This document shows positions 44,401 through 56,580 of a DNA stretch of 64,000 nt, piece by piece. Made by a program: the position numbers and the translations under genes. Position 1 is the stretch's first letter; every line of letters starts with the position of its first letter. This stretch comes from Artemisia argyi (Eukaryota; Streptophyta; Magnoliopsida; Asterales; Asteraceae): NCBI GenBank assembly GCA_030686995.1, contig CM060709.1:300715357-300779356 (forward strand), written 5' to 3'. A model generated the notes under the pieces. It ran no database searches. It had not been told where the DNA came from and saw only the letters and a program-made list of their open reading frames with translations.

Positions 44401-45200
44401 GGGGATGTTAGGGGTGAGCGTGGTTGACCAATTTTGACCGGGGTTGGGATTTTTATTATTTTAGGAATGGGCCGGGTTAAGTGGTGATGGGCTGGGGGGT
44501 TTTAATGGACCAGGGGTGTGTTGGGTTAAAGGGTGTTTGTATAATTTGGTTTAGTATAAATTTCACAAGGACCATATATGTAATTTAGGAAAAGTGATGG
44601 ACTGAAAATGTAAATTCTCCATAATGCTCACAAGGATAAAAATTGCCACCTTCCCATAATATAAGGACCATGAATTATTTTTTTTTTCATTTTAAAATAC
44701 CAGGGACCAAAATTGACAAGTTTGTAAAGTCCGGGGACCAAACATGTAATTTCACAAAACTTTTCACCCAAAATTCATTTTTGATAACTTTTGAGTTTCC
44801 AAGGACCAAAAATGATTTTTCTTTCAAAATTATCCCATCAGGGACCTTTTCTGCAAATATTTGAAACTCCAGGGACCAAAAGTGTAAATTTCCAAAACTT
44901 TCCAATTTTTCACCAAAGGACTAAATATGATAACTTATGATTGTAAAAGGACCTTTGGTGATAATTTTCCATATTTTGAATGACCAGGGACTAATTTTGT
45001 AATTTTATGAAAGTTGAGGGACTGAAACTGCCAATTTTGCAAACTTTATACGTTTTTCATCTGTTTTTGCTCATTTTGCATCTAAAACATATAAAACACA
45101 ATTTTGAAATATTCTTAGTATTTTGATGCATTTCTGAGTGTTTTTGTATATTTTGCAGTTCAGATTAGACCAAAAATGATGAGTGTTTGAGCACTCATCA
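41483..45200 (-). repeat. Element F LTR3 (5'-most on the element strand)
   Basis: The LTR is 3718 bp with the same ends. It differs from LTR1 and LTR2 in the 44190-44900 part at sites where those two agree (for example GAGCAGTTGG, TTTGGAGGGG, GTGATGGGC). The plus-strand ORF 44188-44427 exists only because of such changes and is not a gene. The CTTAG duplication follows at 45201-45205. Confidence 0.9.
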
Positions 45201-45205
45201 CTTAG

Positions 45206-45378
45206 CATAGCAGGGTCCATTGTGATGCATCTTACACTTGTCATAGAATGGAAGAGGTCCAGCTTACCTAGCATCCTTAACTGGTGCAGCGACATAAGCT
45301 CTGACAGCTTCCTGTTGTCGGTTCTGTTGGTTGTGGTAGGTGTTTCTGTCATGGTGATAGTTACGGTTGGGGTTACGG

Positions 45379-45434
<56 letters not shown>

Positions 45435-46199
45435 ATTGTTTGTCCTTCGATCATCAAACTTCCTTTTGTGATCGTTGTTCCCCTGAGCAGAGTTACGCTT
45501 AATCTCCCGGTCTAGCAGTCTTTGGGCAATAGACATTGCTTCATCAAAAGATTGAGGCTTAGACGAGGTGAAGTTTCCCTCAATGCTCCTGGGTAATCCC
45601 TCGATGTACCTTTCCAACAACTTTTCCAAATCGGGAACCTTTGAAGGGAAAAGTGTGGCAAGCTCCTGAAATCTCCTATCATAAGCCCTGAGATAGTTTC
45701 CTTTCACAACCAACGTGTGAAACTCATCTTCTAACTTCTTGATCTCACCTCTAGGGCAGAACTTCTTCAGCATCTTCTCCTTAAAGTCAGCCCAGGTAAT
45801 CTGATAGGCCTCTTCCACACCTATCTTCTGAGCAGTTGCATTCCACCAAGACAACACGTCTTCCATCAATGTTCCAGTAGCAAATGAGACTCAGCTTTCA
45901 GCGGCGCAACCGCTCCTCACAAACACAGTCTCAGTTCGCTCAAACCATCGAGGAAACTCTGTTACTCCTTTAGTTCCATTAAAGTGAGATGGTTTACAAG
46001 CAATGAAGTCCTTATAGGTGCACTTCCGAGTCGCAGCAGACTCGCTCTCAGCAGTGGCTCAGTTATTGCTACTAGTTCGTGCCATTGCAGCAGCCTGCTC
46101 TTCTAAAGCTGCAGCAACACTGTCGGCAACCAACTTTCTTATAGCAGCCTGGGTCGTAGCGGGTGACGAGGTAGCAGTAGCGGTTTTCCTTAGGGCCAT
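45206..46199 (-). pseudogene. gag of element D (N-terminal and capsid part)
   Basis: The start is ATG 46199 (MALRKTATATSSPATTQAAI), matching the start of the intact gag of D2. In-frame stops occur at 46059-46061 and 45891-45893, and again after APVKDAR near 45270. The capsid part is clear: WWNATAQKIGVEEAYQITW, FKEKMLKKFCPRGEI, YDRRFQELATLFP and LERYIEGLPRSIEGN. An Asn run encoded by (AAC)n follows, then a C-x2-H-type knuckle start (CKMHHNGPC). F splits the gene just before the second knuckle; the rest is at 28016-28490. All stops can be explained by C-to-T or G-to-A changes. Confidence 0.88.
45371..45435. repeat. (GTT)n/(AAC)n trinucleotide repeat in D gag
   Basis: About 20 repeats encode a poly-Asn run in gag on the minus strand. 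D2 has a shorter Asn-rich run in the same place (57230-57295). The poly-Val ORF on the plus strand (45183-45515) is its shadow. Confidence 0.95.
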
Positions 46200-46593
46200 A
46201 ACTCTATAAAATAGCAAGTGCATAAGTACAAATCCCAAACATCAATAACAAAGAGAAATAATGTAGCCAAACTCATAATAGTCGAGATCATCACAAAGTA
46301 CATATCACAACCACACCATAAATACATACATCAACATAAACCATATCATTCATAAATAAACATCACGACATGTAACAACATACATGGAAATTATAATGAA
46401 TCTCAATATGGGAGCATAATAAAAGATCAGACAACTAGAACATCATAAATCAATATCAATACGTTACAATCGTAACCAACATAAAGTTTTAATAATTTTT
46501 GAATTCATTATTACAAAACAAAAAGATACAACAATTATTAATGCCACAAGCGGCAAGTTAAGATGTCTCTGTAAGTAATGACATGTCATAGAT
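46200..46593 (-). other. Spacer between ORF0 and gag of element D
   Basis: AT-rich sequence without a gene. D2 has a similar spacer at 58003-58461, in which a (TA)n run and CAACCACAAC-type repeats occur. Confidence 0.6.
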
Positions 46594-48086
46594 CTATGAA
46601 GGTCCAGGTGCGCCTCCTGATCTCCTCTCCAGCTCTCTGATGATCCTGATCATCCCTAACATCACCATATCCCTGGATCTCTCACGGTCCTGAATCTCCT
46701 CAATAGTAGCTGAAAGTGTGTGGATGGTAGAACTAGATGCACCTAACTCCTGTGCCTGATGCTCCATCATCTCCTAAGTGATGGCCGCAATCGCTCTCAA
46801 ATCATCTATCTCATGCCTCTGAATATCTAGCCGATGACCAAACTCAGTGATGGTAGCCTGTGCCTCCTTGATCTCTGTCCCCATCATCTCAAATACCATC
46901 TCTAAAGCTGTCTTATGTACCACGAGGTTCGTGACCTCCTCCTGCATACACTCAATCCTCTCCAAGGATATATCCTCAATAACGCTCAGCAGCTCATCAA
47001 GACGATCCTCATGTCTCACTAACCTAGCAGCCAAAAGAGGGATAGTATGGTGTATCGGCTCCCCAGTGACCGGTAACACCGCTGAAGAGCCATCTCCAAG
47101 CTCAGCAGCCTAGGCGATCCCTCAACCAATCTCCATCTACGTATGTAGTCTAACAAAAATGACCATCGACGAGCATCAACCAATCTATGAATGCCAGGTG
47201 AGGTGGGTGTCTCGGTAGGAGCAGGTGATGGTACAGGTGATGTAGTAGATGATGGTATCGGTACGGTAGTAGTCTAAGAGTAGAAAACTGTAGGTGGTGG
47301 CATGGGTGGCAAAACCTCAGAGGTGTGGGGTGCGGTGTAAGTAGGTAGCATGTATGGATGTGGCTCAGGTGGGGGTGATACAGGTGATGGTGGGGGTGCT
47401 GGTGATGTCACAGGGGTGAGCTCTAGCATAGAAACAAGTGGTAATACAGATATGGGTGATGATACAGGTGTAGATACAGGTGTAGATACAGGTGGTGTAA
47501 CAGTAGGAGCAGGCAAAATATAGACTCACTTCCGAGCCGTGCATTTGCGGGTATAGTCTTCCTCATGATATCGAAACAACTCTCCGAAAGGCTCAGGCTC
47601 ATAGGGCTCAAGAATCCTCACTCGCTTGCGCCGACGAATCGATGCAGGCGGGGACGGTGGTGGAACAGAAGCAGCAGTGTCAGAAGTATCGGAGTCAGAA
47701 GACTCGTCATCAGCATCTGAACCGGAGTGGTGACTAGCAGGTGGTGTAGGACGATCATCAGCCGCAAGAAACTGCTGAGATGTCAGGTACTGATCATAAA
47801 GGTACTGTCCCTGTGTCATAGGTCCACAGACAGGACAAAAGAGAGGCTGAATAGCAAAAGAATCAATGGGTGTAGAAACAACCTCACCCTCCTCAAAGGG
47901 CTCAGTGTCAGCAGATGGGTCTCTATATGGAACAGGAGATGGTATAGCAGGTGATACAAGTTGGGTGTCATGGTCAGAATCATGGGTGTCTCGGGTGTCA
48001 TAGTCAGATAGGTCAATAGTAGGGTGAGTGGATGATGCTGGCACGACGTCGTCACTGTCGGACAAAATAATAACCGAGGGCGACAT
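46594..48086 (-). pseudogene. ORF0 of element D (accessory ORF upstream of gag), broken
   Basis: The likely start is ATG 48086 (MSPSVIILSDSDDVV). There follow an acidic Ser/Asp part, PPPSPPASIRRRKRVRILEP, a Pro-rich segment now in another frame (47274-47516), and a helical part (46774-47079: RLDELLSVIEDISLERIECM). The last frame ends GGAPGPS at 46594. D2 has an intact counterpart (58462-59391) with the same start type (MSANPNVVIL, then TDSD), a basic RKR patch, a coiled coil and a GEPGPS ending. Similar ORFs precede gag in Tekay-type elements of Asteraceae, as I recall them; their role is unknown. At least two frame breaks are present here. Confidence 0.7.
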
Positions 48087-48325
48087 GGTACTGTAATATC
48101 CCAAAAATAGCAGTAATATAAGTCATTTAGTCTACATAATGCTACATGCATAGTGATCATAGTGTCATAGTGAGTTAAATGCAATGGGTGCTAAAAATCA
48201 AACCTTAAAACATGACGTTGGCAAGCGCTGGCACGGAGGGCACTTCAGTGATAAATAGTTTGTTTAAAAATCCGGTGAGGTTATAGTCCAATGTTTTGAA
48301 AAATCATTTGGTTCTCTATAACCAT

Positions 48326-48338
48326 GGCTCTGATGCCA
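48326..48338 (-). other. Primer binding site of element D (tRNA-iMet type)
   Basis: The reverse complement reads TGGCATCAGAGCC, three bases from the 5' LTR. It has one mismatch to the standard TGGTATCAGAGCC. Confidence 0.85.
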
Positions 48339-48341
48339 ATC

Positions 48342-49438
48342 TGTAACACCCCGAAATTTGATAAGCAGCGGAAGTCTAATCGGGGTCGTTACAGTTTAGT
48401 ACATAGTCATACTCATAGAAAACAATTCAAATGATAGTCAATATCATTCCATGAAAACTCAAATATTCAGAGTTACAAACATTTTTCCAAAATGTTAATT
48501 GTTTAACAAAAGAAATGATGAGTTTGTAAAGAATGATATAATTATTGAAATCAAAAGGGAGGTCCTGTGCCCTTTGCCAACTCCGTGCCGCCATGCTTGC
48601 TAATTTCCTGAGATAAACATGCTTAAAAAGTCAACACAAAGGTTGAGTGAATCCATAGTGGTTTAAATAGTAATAGTGTGAACACAAGTCAAGCATTTGA
48701 AATAAACAAGCCAAGATAGACAGGTCTTAACTAAACTGGTGTAATATTGCTCCTAAGCCTCACAAAACGCAAGCCTTAACATCGATTTGACATATCATAA
48801 AGATAAGAACAATCATCTACGTAACAGCGGATGTAAATGACAAGGGGCCCTCGGTGTCAGGAAATGTGCCAAATTTCCATAATACCTCGAATATAGCACA
48901 CCTCCTGCCAAGTGATCACCTTGACAGAGGCGGGCTGCCATTCCAATAGATCTATCAACTATATTCGCGCTCACTCGTAAGTGATTAAGGTTCGTGATAT
49001 GAGGGACTTGTAGCACGGGTGTCAACTTAGGCAATATCAGGTGATAATAGCATACAGAAAAATACTTGTGTTCGATTTATAGCATGTATCTCCCCATGGG
49101 GTTTAAAAACAATTAAAAATGTGGGACCATGAACTCACCTGACAGGTGGTGTGAATCACAACGGTGCTCAAATGTGAGGGTGTATTGCTATGACTAGCAA
49201 TGAAATTCCTCCGACTTGCGACCTAAATAATACATTGTAATCGGTGTTTTAGATTCGTGTTGTAAATGACATGTGATATGTCATGTGCACAGTGATATCC
49301 GTTCGGTTGTCTTAATATATTCTAAAATAACTTCACGTAGTTATTTGTAATGTGTTACGAACCGGTGTTCGATAAATATTAACTCGTTGTAAAATAATAT
49401 AGTTTAAAAATATTTATGATTAAATATTTTTAGTGTAG

Positions 49439-49490
<52 letters not shown>

Positions 49491-51193
49491 TAAAGTTACA
49501 AAAATATATATGTACTTAAATCAAATTATATGAAATAATTAATTATAAAAATACCTTTGTCACATTTAACCTTTAACTTTACAAATTTACACTTTTTACC
49601 CTTCGGTAAAAAAATAATTACAATATAGTCCTTTTGAACTTTTTACATTTTATTCCTTATCTTTGGCCAAATGACAATTTCTACCCTTGATTTCCAAAAG
49701 AATTCGGTATTTGTCAAAGTTAGTTCGATAGTTTGTGATTTTGACGGTTTTAGTCCCTTAACGTGGGACTTTTTGCAAAAATAGTCCTTGATGTAATTTT
49801 TGAAAACCAACCTTTTTATTTCGACATAAGTAGCATTTAAAACTTGTAAAAATACTTAAATTCAGTTTTTATGCTTCTCGTTAAATTTCAAGTTTCCAAC
49901 CAAAAATCTCCTTTTGAAAACTAGTTGGGCTCGTTAGCCCGTTTAAAGCCCAAAAGGGTTGTTCTTTGTTTTAAAAATCACGTTCGACTAGGACTTGGCT
50001 TTGGTTTTTTTTTCTTGTGGTATAAAAACGTATAAGGTTTGCATGTTTCGTTTATTTGATTATGTGAGGGCCAAAGAATTAGTAGGTCGAATAATATATG
50101 TATGTTGTACGTATAAATAACAAATGACGAGTCCTTTCCTCAAGGGTGTCGAGATATAAACATATATATCATAAGTGTAGCAATGATTGTAAAAATGGTG
50201 TGTGTATCGTGTGTATGTGATATGTATGATACGAGCAAAGTAGAAAATGAAAAAAGGAAGTGATCAACTTACAACACCAACTAGGGTGGTGAGAAAGTCG
50301 AGCAATGTGAGCTTCGAGATCTTAGTAGACGTGGTGTTCCTTCACTTCAAACGATCCCTTTCCTTCGAAAGTTACCCAATTCGTTTCCAAAACCCAAAAA
50401 CCTTGCGTGTGTGACCCTTGATTTCTCGACCATGACAAAGAGGGAGTAGAGAGTGTTTAGGACTTGAATTTTTTTGTGAGCTCTTGTAAGTGTGAGATAA
50501 AGTTCATTTAATGTGGTTTATATAGGGTGACAATGGTGGTTCAAATGGTCTCCTTGTGTCAATACACAAGTCGAATGGTCAAGTCATTTCTCGACAAGAT
50601 TGTCTAATAACAAGAGTGTAGTCTTGTCGAAAGGATGAGAGTGTGCTTGTACTTCTTGGTTTAGTTTATGTTTGTGTTGTTGGTTAAAGAGGCACTCGAT
50701 CTAGTGGGTAAAGGAGGTTTAGCGTGTAATGCGAAGAACCATGGGTTCGACGGCTACATAGGGTGGCTTCTTGTCTCACGCAACAAGGTCAAAGGATGTT
50801 TGTGTTGAGTTGAGGGGAACCAAGAAAAGAACCAAGGTGGTGGTTTGGTTTCGTGTAGCATGCTACGCAAAAGAAAACATATCAAGCCAAGTGGGCTTGC
50901 GCAAAAACTCGGCCCAAAGAGATGGCAAGAAGGAAAAAAAATATAGTGTGATGGGCTTGCGTGTGTCTCGGCCCAAGAAAACAAGAAGCAAGTGGTGTCC
51001 GTTGGGCTTGTGAAAATGGTTCGGCCCAAAAATAACGGGGTATCGGTGAATAGAAAAATGGTGAAATTAATTTCGGTGTCTATGTCGATTTGTGAAAACC
51101 AAAAATATATAGACGATGTCGTCATACATATATATATATATGCTCATATATATATATAGTAATAATAAAATTGTAAAAGTTAATATATACATA

Positions 51194-51242
<49 letters not shown>

Positions 51243-51538
51243 TTTCTCGGTGTTCAAATGGGGTGTCGGGTCGCAAGTGGGAGTTACCGGTGTTTAACCT
51301 CGTTGGGAGATATCCAAGAGTGACAATCGGGTGATATCGGGTGACAAAACATAATCGGGTGTTAAACCAACGGTGTTTTAAACAATCGGGTGTCAAACAA
51401 ACAGTAGCAAAATAATTGGGTGTCAAACAGTCGGTGTCTCATATAAAAATTTCAAATTAGCCCGCAAAAATGGCTGAGTTTAGAATAGTGTTGATGATTA
51501 GCATTAATAAATGACCTGGGATTTTAAGGTGTATTACA
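48342..51538 (-). repeat. Element D 5' LTR
   Basis: The LTR is 3197 bp, TGTAACACCCCG...GTGTATTACA, the start typical of Tekay-type LTRs. It contains (TA)n at about 49440-49487 and 51198-51235 and the minus-strand TATATAAA at 50517-50524. It is complete, unlike the partner at 21712. A' resumes at 51539 with AACATTGTCCCC. Confidence 0.9.
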
Positions 51539-52381
51539 AACATTGTCCCCAATGTTCAGTTAAAGGTTGTAAAAGTAAAACAGGTAAAAGAATGAAAACA
51601 AATACTCCCCTGATTCGCTCGGTGTGGATAGTGTGTTAACAAGGTTAGATCCTCCTCCAAGAAAATGAACATTCAAAGCTTCCCTTCCAGAAATATAAAT
51701 CATCTTCTTGTCATATATAACCTGTTAAACTTGAGAAAACAATCAAGGCAACCTTGAGTAAAATCGGCGGCAATCTATATATACTAACAAGTCCTAGAAA
51801 GCAATTTAAGATATAATGCTTGTGGAATGAATGTTTGTAGATTTCCTGGAGTTTATAAAACTAAAGAATTAACAAAAACTTTAAGAATCCGTTAGAAAAC
51901 AAAACTCGCAAAATTTCTTGAATTTTACTCGTGACGCCGTCAGAAGTGACCTGCAGAAATCTTTATGTTAAGTTGCCGGAAAATTTCTAGAAAAACTTAT
52001 GTCCTACTTCCTGGAAAATCCTACAAAACATCATTATGACTCGATACAAGCATTTGACTCTAACAAATACTAATACACATGTTCATATAATATTGTGGCG
52101 AATCTTGATCATTTTCGTTCTTAGAAACAAGTTTGGGGTTTCCCCTTACACTTAGCTTTTGCAAAATACCTTTATACGAAGTTAAGACGAAGTTAAACAA
52201 CAAAATAAAGTATTTTCACAATTTTAGTTTGAAACATGATCTACCAACAATAAAAATAAAGCATGCATACGGAAGCAAATAACAATCAAACAATTAAAAA
52301 TCATAGAAAACATGGGTTGCCTCCCAAGAAACGCTTTTCTTTATTTATGAGTCTTGTAGCTAGACTCAAGGTCATGGGCAA
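51539..52381 (-). other. 3' noncoding region of A' next to D
   Basis: No gene is seen. It is the inverse of A 1051-1960. It holds the GAACATTGGGGACAATGTT motif (51539-51556), a TGACGCCGTCA palindrome (51932-51942) and the conserved hairpin TGGG-TTGCCT-CCCA (52313-52328). Confidence 0.7.
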
Positions 52382-53026
52382 TTACGTGACCTCATCATTG
52401 GTCTCATTATCTAGGTCATCTTCAATCTTAGTTTTGTATTCCGAACCTAGTTGCAAACATTCCTTGTAGAAACCAAGTATTCTATTCATGACATAATCTA
52501 CTCCTCTACGTCTATCCTCATCATTCCGATAGTAAACCACTTGCTTGTGTTCCTTTTCTATGTTAGATAGAAGGCGGTATTGTTCAATATTATAGGACAT
52601 TTGGTAAGCAATCTCATCATTCTCTTCCTTGAATCTAACTATCCCTAGAGACGGGTCATAACTCATCTTAGAGGCCTCAACAAACGGTTTTCTGAACACT
52701 ACTTGACATAGGCAACCATCTATTACCGGACGAGTATCCTTTACTATCACAAAGTCGGTAACATAAGTGAAGTTTCCTACAAAGACATGCAATCCTTTCA
52801 CTCTTCCTACAAAGTTGCTCATCCTAATCGTGTCGGGCATCATCCTATACCCAAGTTGCTTCTTCATTACCCAATTATAATAGGTCCTAGTCATAATGTT
52901 TATAGGAGACCTAGGATCGATATAAGCTTTCCACACATGAATATGCCCAATGTTGCATGGTATGTTGATGTTAGAGGGATCACCTACTTTAATAAGGGGT
53001 GAACCAAGGATGTATGGTGTGTCGGG
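52382..53026 (-). pseudogene. Protease-like domain of A'
   Basis: The frame is open upstream of the ATG at 52936 to the D2 junction (DTPYILGSPLIKVGDPSNI). Then come the block YIDPRSPINIMTRTYYNW, NFVGRVKGLHVFVGNFTYV, RKPFVEASKMSYDPSLGIVRF and a conserved tail EDDLDNETND. It matches A 505-1050 across its length. ATG 52936 is therefore only an internal Met. A canonical DSG/DTG active site is not present. D2 separates it from the gag part at 62796. Confidence 0.65.
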
Positions 53027-53031
53027 ATCAT

Positions 53032-56000
53032 TGTCACACCCCCAATTTACCTGACTTGCAGCGGAATGGAATGCCTGGGAGTGTAACTGTCATAGCACCA
53101 TAACAAGGAAATATTGAACGACCTAAAGTGTCGTTTGGAAAATACATATCGTTTGATTTATTAAAACATTCAGAGTAAATTACATAGGTCCCAAAAGTCA
53201 TGAAATGTTTACAGAAATAAGTTTAGACATGTCAAACGATAATTATACATAAGTGCATGAAAATCCAAAATGTAGTGTGTCATCCCTGGCACATCCTAAT
53301 GTGACTCCATGCATGTAATATGATAATGCCTTAGTTACCTGAAAATACATTGCGAAAACGGTCAACACGAATGTTGGTGAATAATCATAGGTTTATAAGT
53401 TAAATCGTATGTACATAAGCCACAAGTATAAAGTAAACCGACAAAAATGTCAAAAGTGCTACATTGTCTCTTAAGCTCATGACCCCGAAGCTAGACGTAC
53501 TAAATCCTGCCCCAAATGAGTGTTTACCAGACACTCGTAATATATTAGACATGAAATGCATTCGTAATTCCGTTGGAGCAACCCAAACACGAATGGAGGA
53601 GTCACCCTCAATAGATCTATTCACTCACTCTCGCTCGTACTGTAATTAACGGTCCATGAAATAAAGGGGACTTGTCGTGTCATGGTAGCAAGGCAACTTA
53701 AGCAATGTAAGGAATTTGTAATACTTGGGCATGTACGAAAGTAATTGATGCAATGTATTCTCCCCCGTGGGATTTGAAATCAAATAAGTAATTGAAAACG
53801 GGGCTATGAAAACTCACCTTAAGTGATGATACTTGAAATGAAATGAAGTGAACAACAATGATCGGTTAACTGCCGCAACCTAATATGAATGATGAACGAT
53901 CTAATTTAGATCCCCAAATGATGTTATGAATGTCCATGCTCATGTTCCTATACCACTCTACTCTTTGGAAAAACACTTGTGTTATCAAAATATATAATCC
54001 AAGAATTTGGAAAAATATTGCTATTAGAAAAATAAAATAAGATAGTAGCAATATATATACTTATATATATATCGTATGTTTCCATGTTAGTGTTGAAATA
54101 CTCGGGTTGTAATCCTTGAAATAACGCCTTGTAGTAATGAAAATATATTTGGAATCACTAATACATCATTAGTTATGAAATTGGGTACTTGGTTAATATT
54201 TCTAGAAAATCTAGAATTTAGTACGTAGTGACTATTTTTGTAAATGTATATATATATATAATGTTAAGATTAGTGCTTGGTTTGACGTTTTGAAAACCTT
54301 TGAAGTCGTCTCTTCGACGTGAAAGTAACTCATGACATTACATGTCTCAGCGGTTAATGAAAACGGCCCTTCAATTGACGTTACTTGAAAATATATACAT
54401 AGTACGTACTAACTTTTCTAGATTTAAAAGCTGTCACATTATAGTGTATATATATAGTTTGAAATGTGAGTATCTCGGTCGTTATAAGCTCGTTTCCTTC
54501 GTATTTTATGTCCACGGTTTCGTAAAAAAATATACTTGTACATTTTTAATAGCACGGTTCATTTAGGTTTCGCCAAATGCCTCAAATAGGCTGATGAATG
54601 TTTCCATTCAGCAACTATTTTTCCGGAAAATCATTTTTTGTCGTTAAACTCGTAAAAATCGTATCTCCTTCGTTATTAACTTGTTTTTATCCCCGTTTTC
54701 GGCCACGGCTTCGTCTCGGAATGTATTTTCTAAATATTTGGCCAAAAATAACCCAAAAGGTACTGAGTTTCCCACGTTTTCATTTTTCTTACAGCGGGTT
54801 TGTATATGTTGTAAAAATCATTTCCAAGGTTTAAAACAAATCCAAAACTTCATCCAACCACTTTCAATCACCACAAAAACTAATCTAGTCCTACCATATA
54901 CCTTCTTAGGGTATCATGGCTTCCTAAACAACCTCAATCAAGCTAATCTATCAAGGAGTCACTTATATAAACTTTCTAGGGTTTGTATGTTCAAAAAGTA
55001 TACAAAAATAAAGTGGTATAGCTAGTATGAGCATGAAATTAAGCATGAATACAATAAGATACATGTGTTAATTAGATGAAAACATGAAAATAATTTTGAA
55101 TACTCACTTTGAAATTCTAGGTGATGAGATGATGAGGAATACTTGTGTTTCTTGAGTTTATATTTCAAAACCCTAATAAGAATGACTAAATAAACAAGTT
55201 TTGTACTTTGATCCTTGAAAAATCTTGGTTCTTGCTTTGCTTGTGTTCTTGCCGTGGGATGAGATGGAGAGGAAAAGAGAAAATGAATTTTGATCTAAAA
55301 TATAAGTGATACGAATTAAGTTTAGGTTTTAAGATATTTTGTACATGTGCTAGATTAATAAGTTAAAAGATTTTTAATGCCATGGGTTAAAAGAGGTGCT
55401 CATGGTCGGTTTTCATAAGGTCAAAAAGAGAAAAAAAAACATTTTTGATTTAATTAAGATTAGTTGTGTAGGATTTATATAGTTTTTAGTTATAGTTTAA
55501 GTTAGTTTTTAGTTATAATCGGGTACCGGGTTTAATAGAAATAAATGTTAACAAGGTTATTTGGGATAAAATAAAGTTATAAAAATGTTAAAATTATATT
55601 GGGTACAAGTATTGAGTGATCGGGTGATTATTATTTAGTTTTCACGAAAACCGTCGTAATATTCATAAGTTTACGTTATAAATAAAATAAATTTCCAAAA
55701 TACTGGGTAACTGAATGTTATAAGTTTTATGATGTTAAAATGGATATAAAAATATGTCGGGACCATTGTGGGAATATTTAGATATATTCGTCGTGTATAA
55801 ACCGGGTGTTAACGTTTACTATAATTACTTATACGTAAAAACGTTAAATGTACTGAATATAGAAATTTGAAAATCCTAAGAGTGGTATAACATGAAAATG
55901 CTGTTATGATGATATGCAGACTATCTCCAGTCCGTATGCAGTGTCCTTAGCACTAATGAAATGAATTCGCACCTAAACCAATCCGGTTACGCGAATTTGA

Positions 56001-56252
56001 ATACCCGTAAACTAAATTTACGATGAAATGAGTAATGCAAGTGAATAGTGAAAACTTTTCCGGAAATGAATAGTGTTCAGTGAATAGTAAATTTCCCAAA
56101 AGTTTCTCAGAATATCAAACTGACCTCAAAAATGATGAATAGTAAAACGATGAATAGTGTTTTGATGAATAGTGATTTATGAATAGTAAAAAAGTCGAAG
56201 TTTGGGAAAATGACCTGAAATGGTAAATGACCTGTAATGGTGAGTTGTGACA
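53032..56252 (-). repeat. Element D2 3' LTR
   Basis: The LTR is 3221 bp. The element-strand U3 start (56030-56252) holds seven TGAATAGT octamers on the plus strand within about 150 bases. A minus-strand TATATAAA is at 55474-55481. (TA)n tracts are near 54055-54072 and 54246-54260. ORFs inside are duplicated in the other LTR and are not genes. Confidence 0.93.
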
Positions 56253-56286
56253 TCCGCCCACCCAAATAGGAATTCAGTCCCTGAAT
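56253..56286 (-). other. Polypurine tract of element D2
   Basis: The element strand reads TTTGGGTGGGCGGA directly before the LTR (56253-56266), comparable to the tract of D. Confidence 0.75.
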
Positions 56287-56556
56287 TCAGCTAGTGTTGG
56301 TCTCGGTAATAGGTTTGGTGAAAAGGTGTGGATACTTGCGTTGCATTTGGTCCTCTCGTTCCCAAGTAAACTCGGGTCCTCTTCGAGAATTCCAGCGAAC
56401 CTTAACGATCAGAATTCTACTCTGCTTTAACTGTTTGACCTCTCGGTCCATGATTTCAACTGGTTCCTCCACAAAGTTAAGTTTGTCATCTAACTGAATC
56501 TCTTCTAATGGTATAACGAATGACTCATCTGAAAGGCATTTCTTAAGGTTTGAGAC
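56287..56556 (-). pseudogene. Integrase C-terminal remnant (chromodomain) of D2
   Basis: The remnant starts at VSNLKKC, then [20 protein letters not shown] and the chromodomain core VKVRWNSRRGPEFTWERED. It lines up with the last 90 residues of integrase in D. The upstream part of pol is missing. At the junction (56549-56559) the sequence CTCAAAC fits both sides, which suggests a microhomology-mediated deletion. Confidence 0.85.
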
Positions 56557-56580
56557 AACTAATCCATACCGATAACAACG

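Larger units (their letters stand above)
28496..45200 (-). mobile_element. Element F: tandem non-autonomous Athila-like element (LTR-int-LTR-int-LTR)
   Basis: This is a 16.7-kb unit with three LTRs of about 3.7 kb (28496-32208, 34976-38688, 41483-45200) separating two internal regions of about 2.8 kb. CTTAG duplications (28491-28495 and 45201-45205) flank the whole, so it behaves as one insertion into the gag of D. Each internal region has a PBS of the tRNA-Asp type used by Athila elements, one long ORF, a 3' region with a stem-loop array, and a PPT. No protease, RT or integrase is present. Unequal crossing-over between LTRs of one element, or between two copies, is the likely origin. Confidence 0.92.
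21712..51538 (-). mobile_element. Element D: Tekay/Del-type Ty3/gypsy chromovirus, decayed
   Basis: This is a minus-strand element with 3.2-kb LTRs (21712-24910 and 48342-51538). The PBS at 48326-48338 is of the tRNA-iMet type and a G-rich PPT lies at 24911-24930. The minus-strand order is ORF0, gag, protease, RT, RNase H, integrase, chromodomain. The 16.7-kb tandem element F is inserted in its gag at 28496-45200; without it the internal region is about 6.7 kb, normal for the lineage. The coding regions carry several stops and frameshifts. D lies in A'. No target duplication is found because the left LTR has lost its first 60-odd bases and the adjoining bases of A'. Confidence 0.9.

Noticed and set aside
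44188..44427. 79-aa ORF in F LTR3
   Set aside because: Open only because of substitutions specific to LTR3; LTR1 and LTR2 do not encode it.
45183..45515. Plus-strand ORF with a long Val run
   Set aside because: It is the complement of the (AAC)n Asn run in the D gag pseudogene.
48326..48338. tRNA gene fragments at the primer binding sites
   Set aside because: Only 13-18 bases match tRNA 3' ends, in the correct place for LTR-element primer sites; no tRNA fold is present.
52314..52328. Rho-independent type terminator
   Set aside because: A short hairpin near a T-rich run, but the sequence is a plant retroelement; it is better explained as the conserved GGGAGGCAACCC hairpin.
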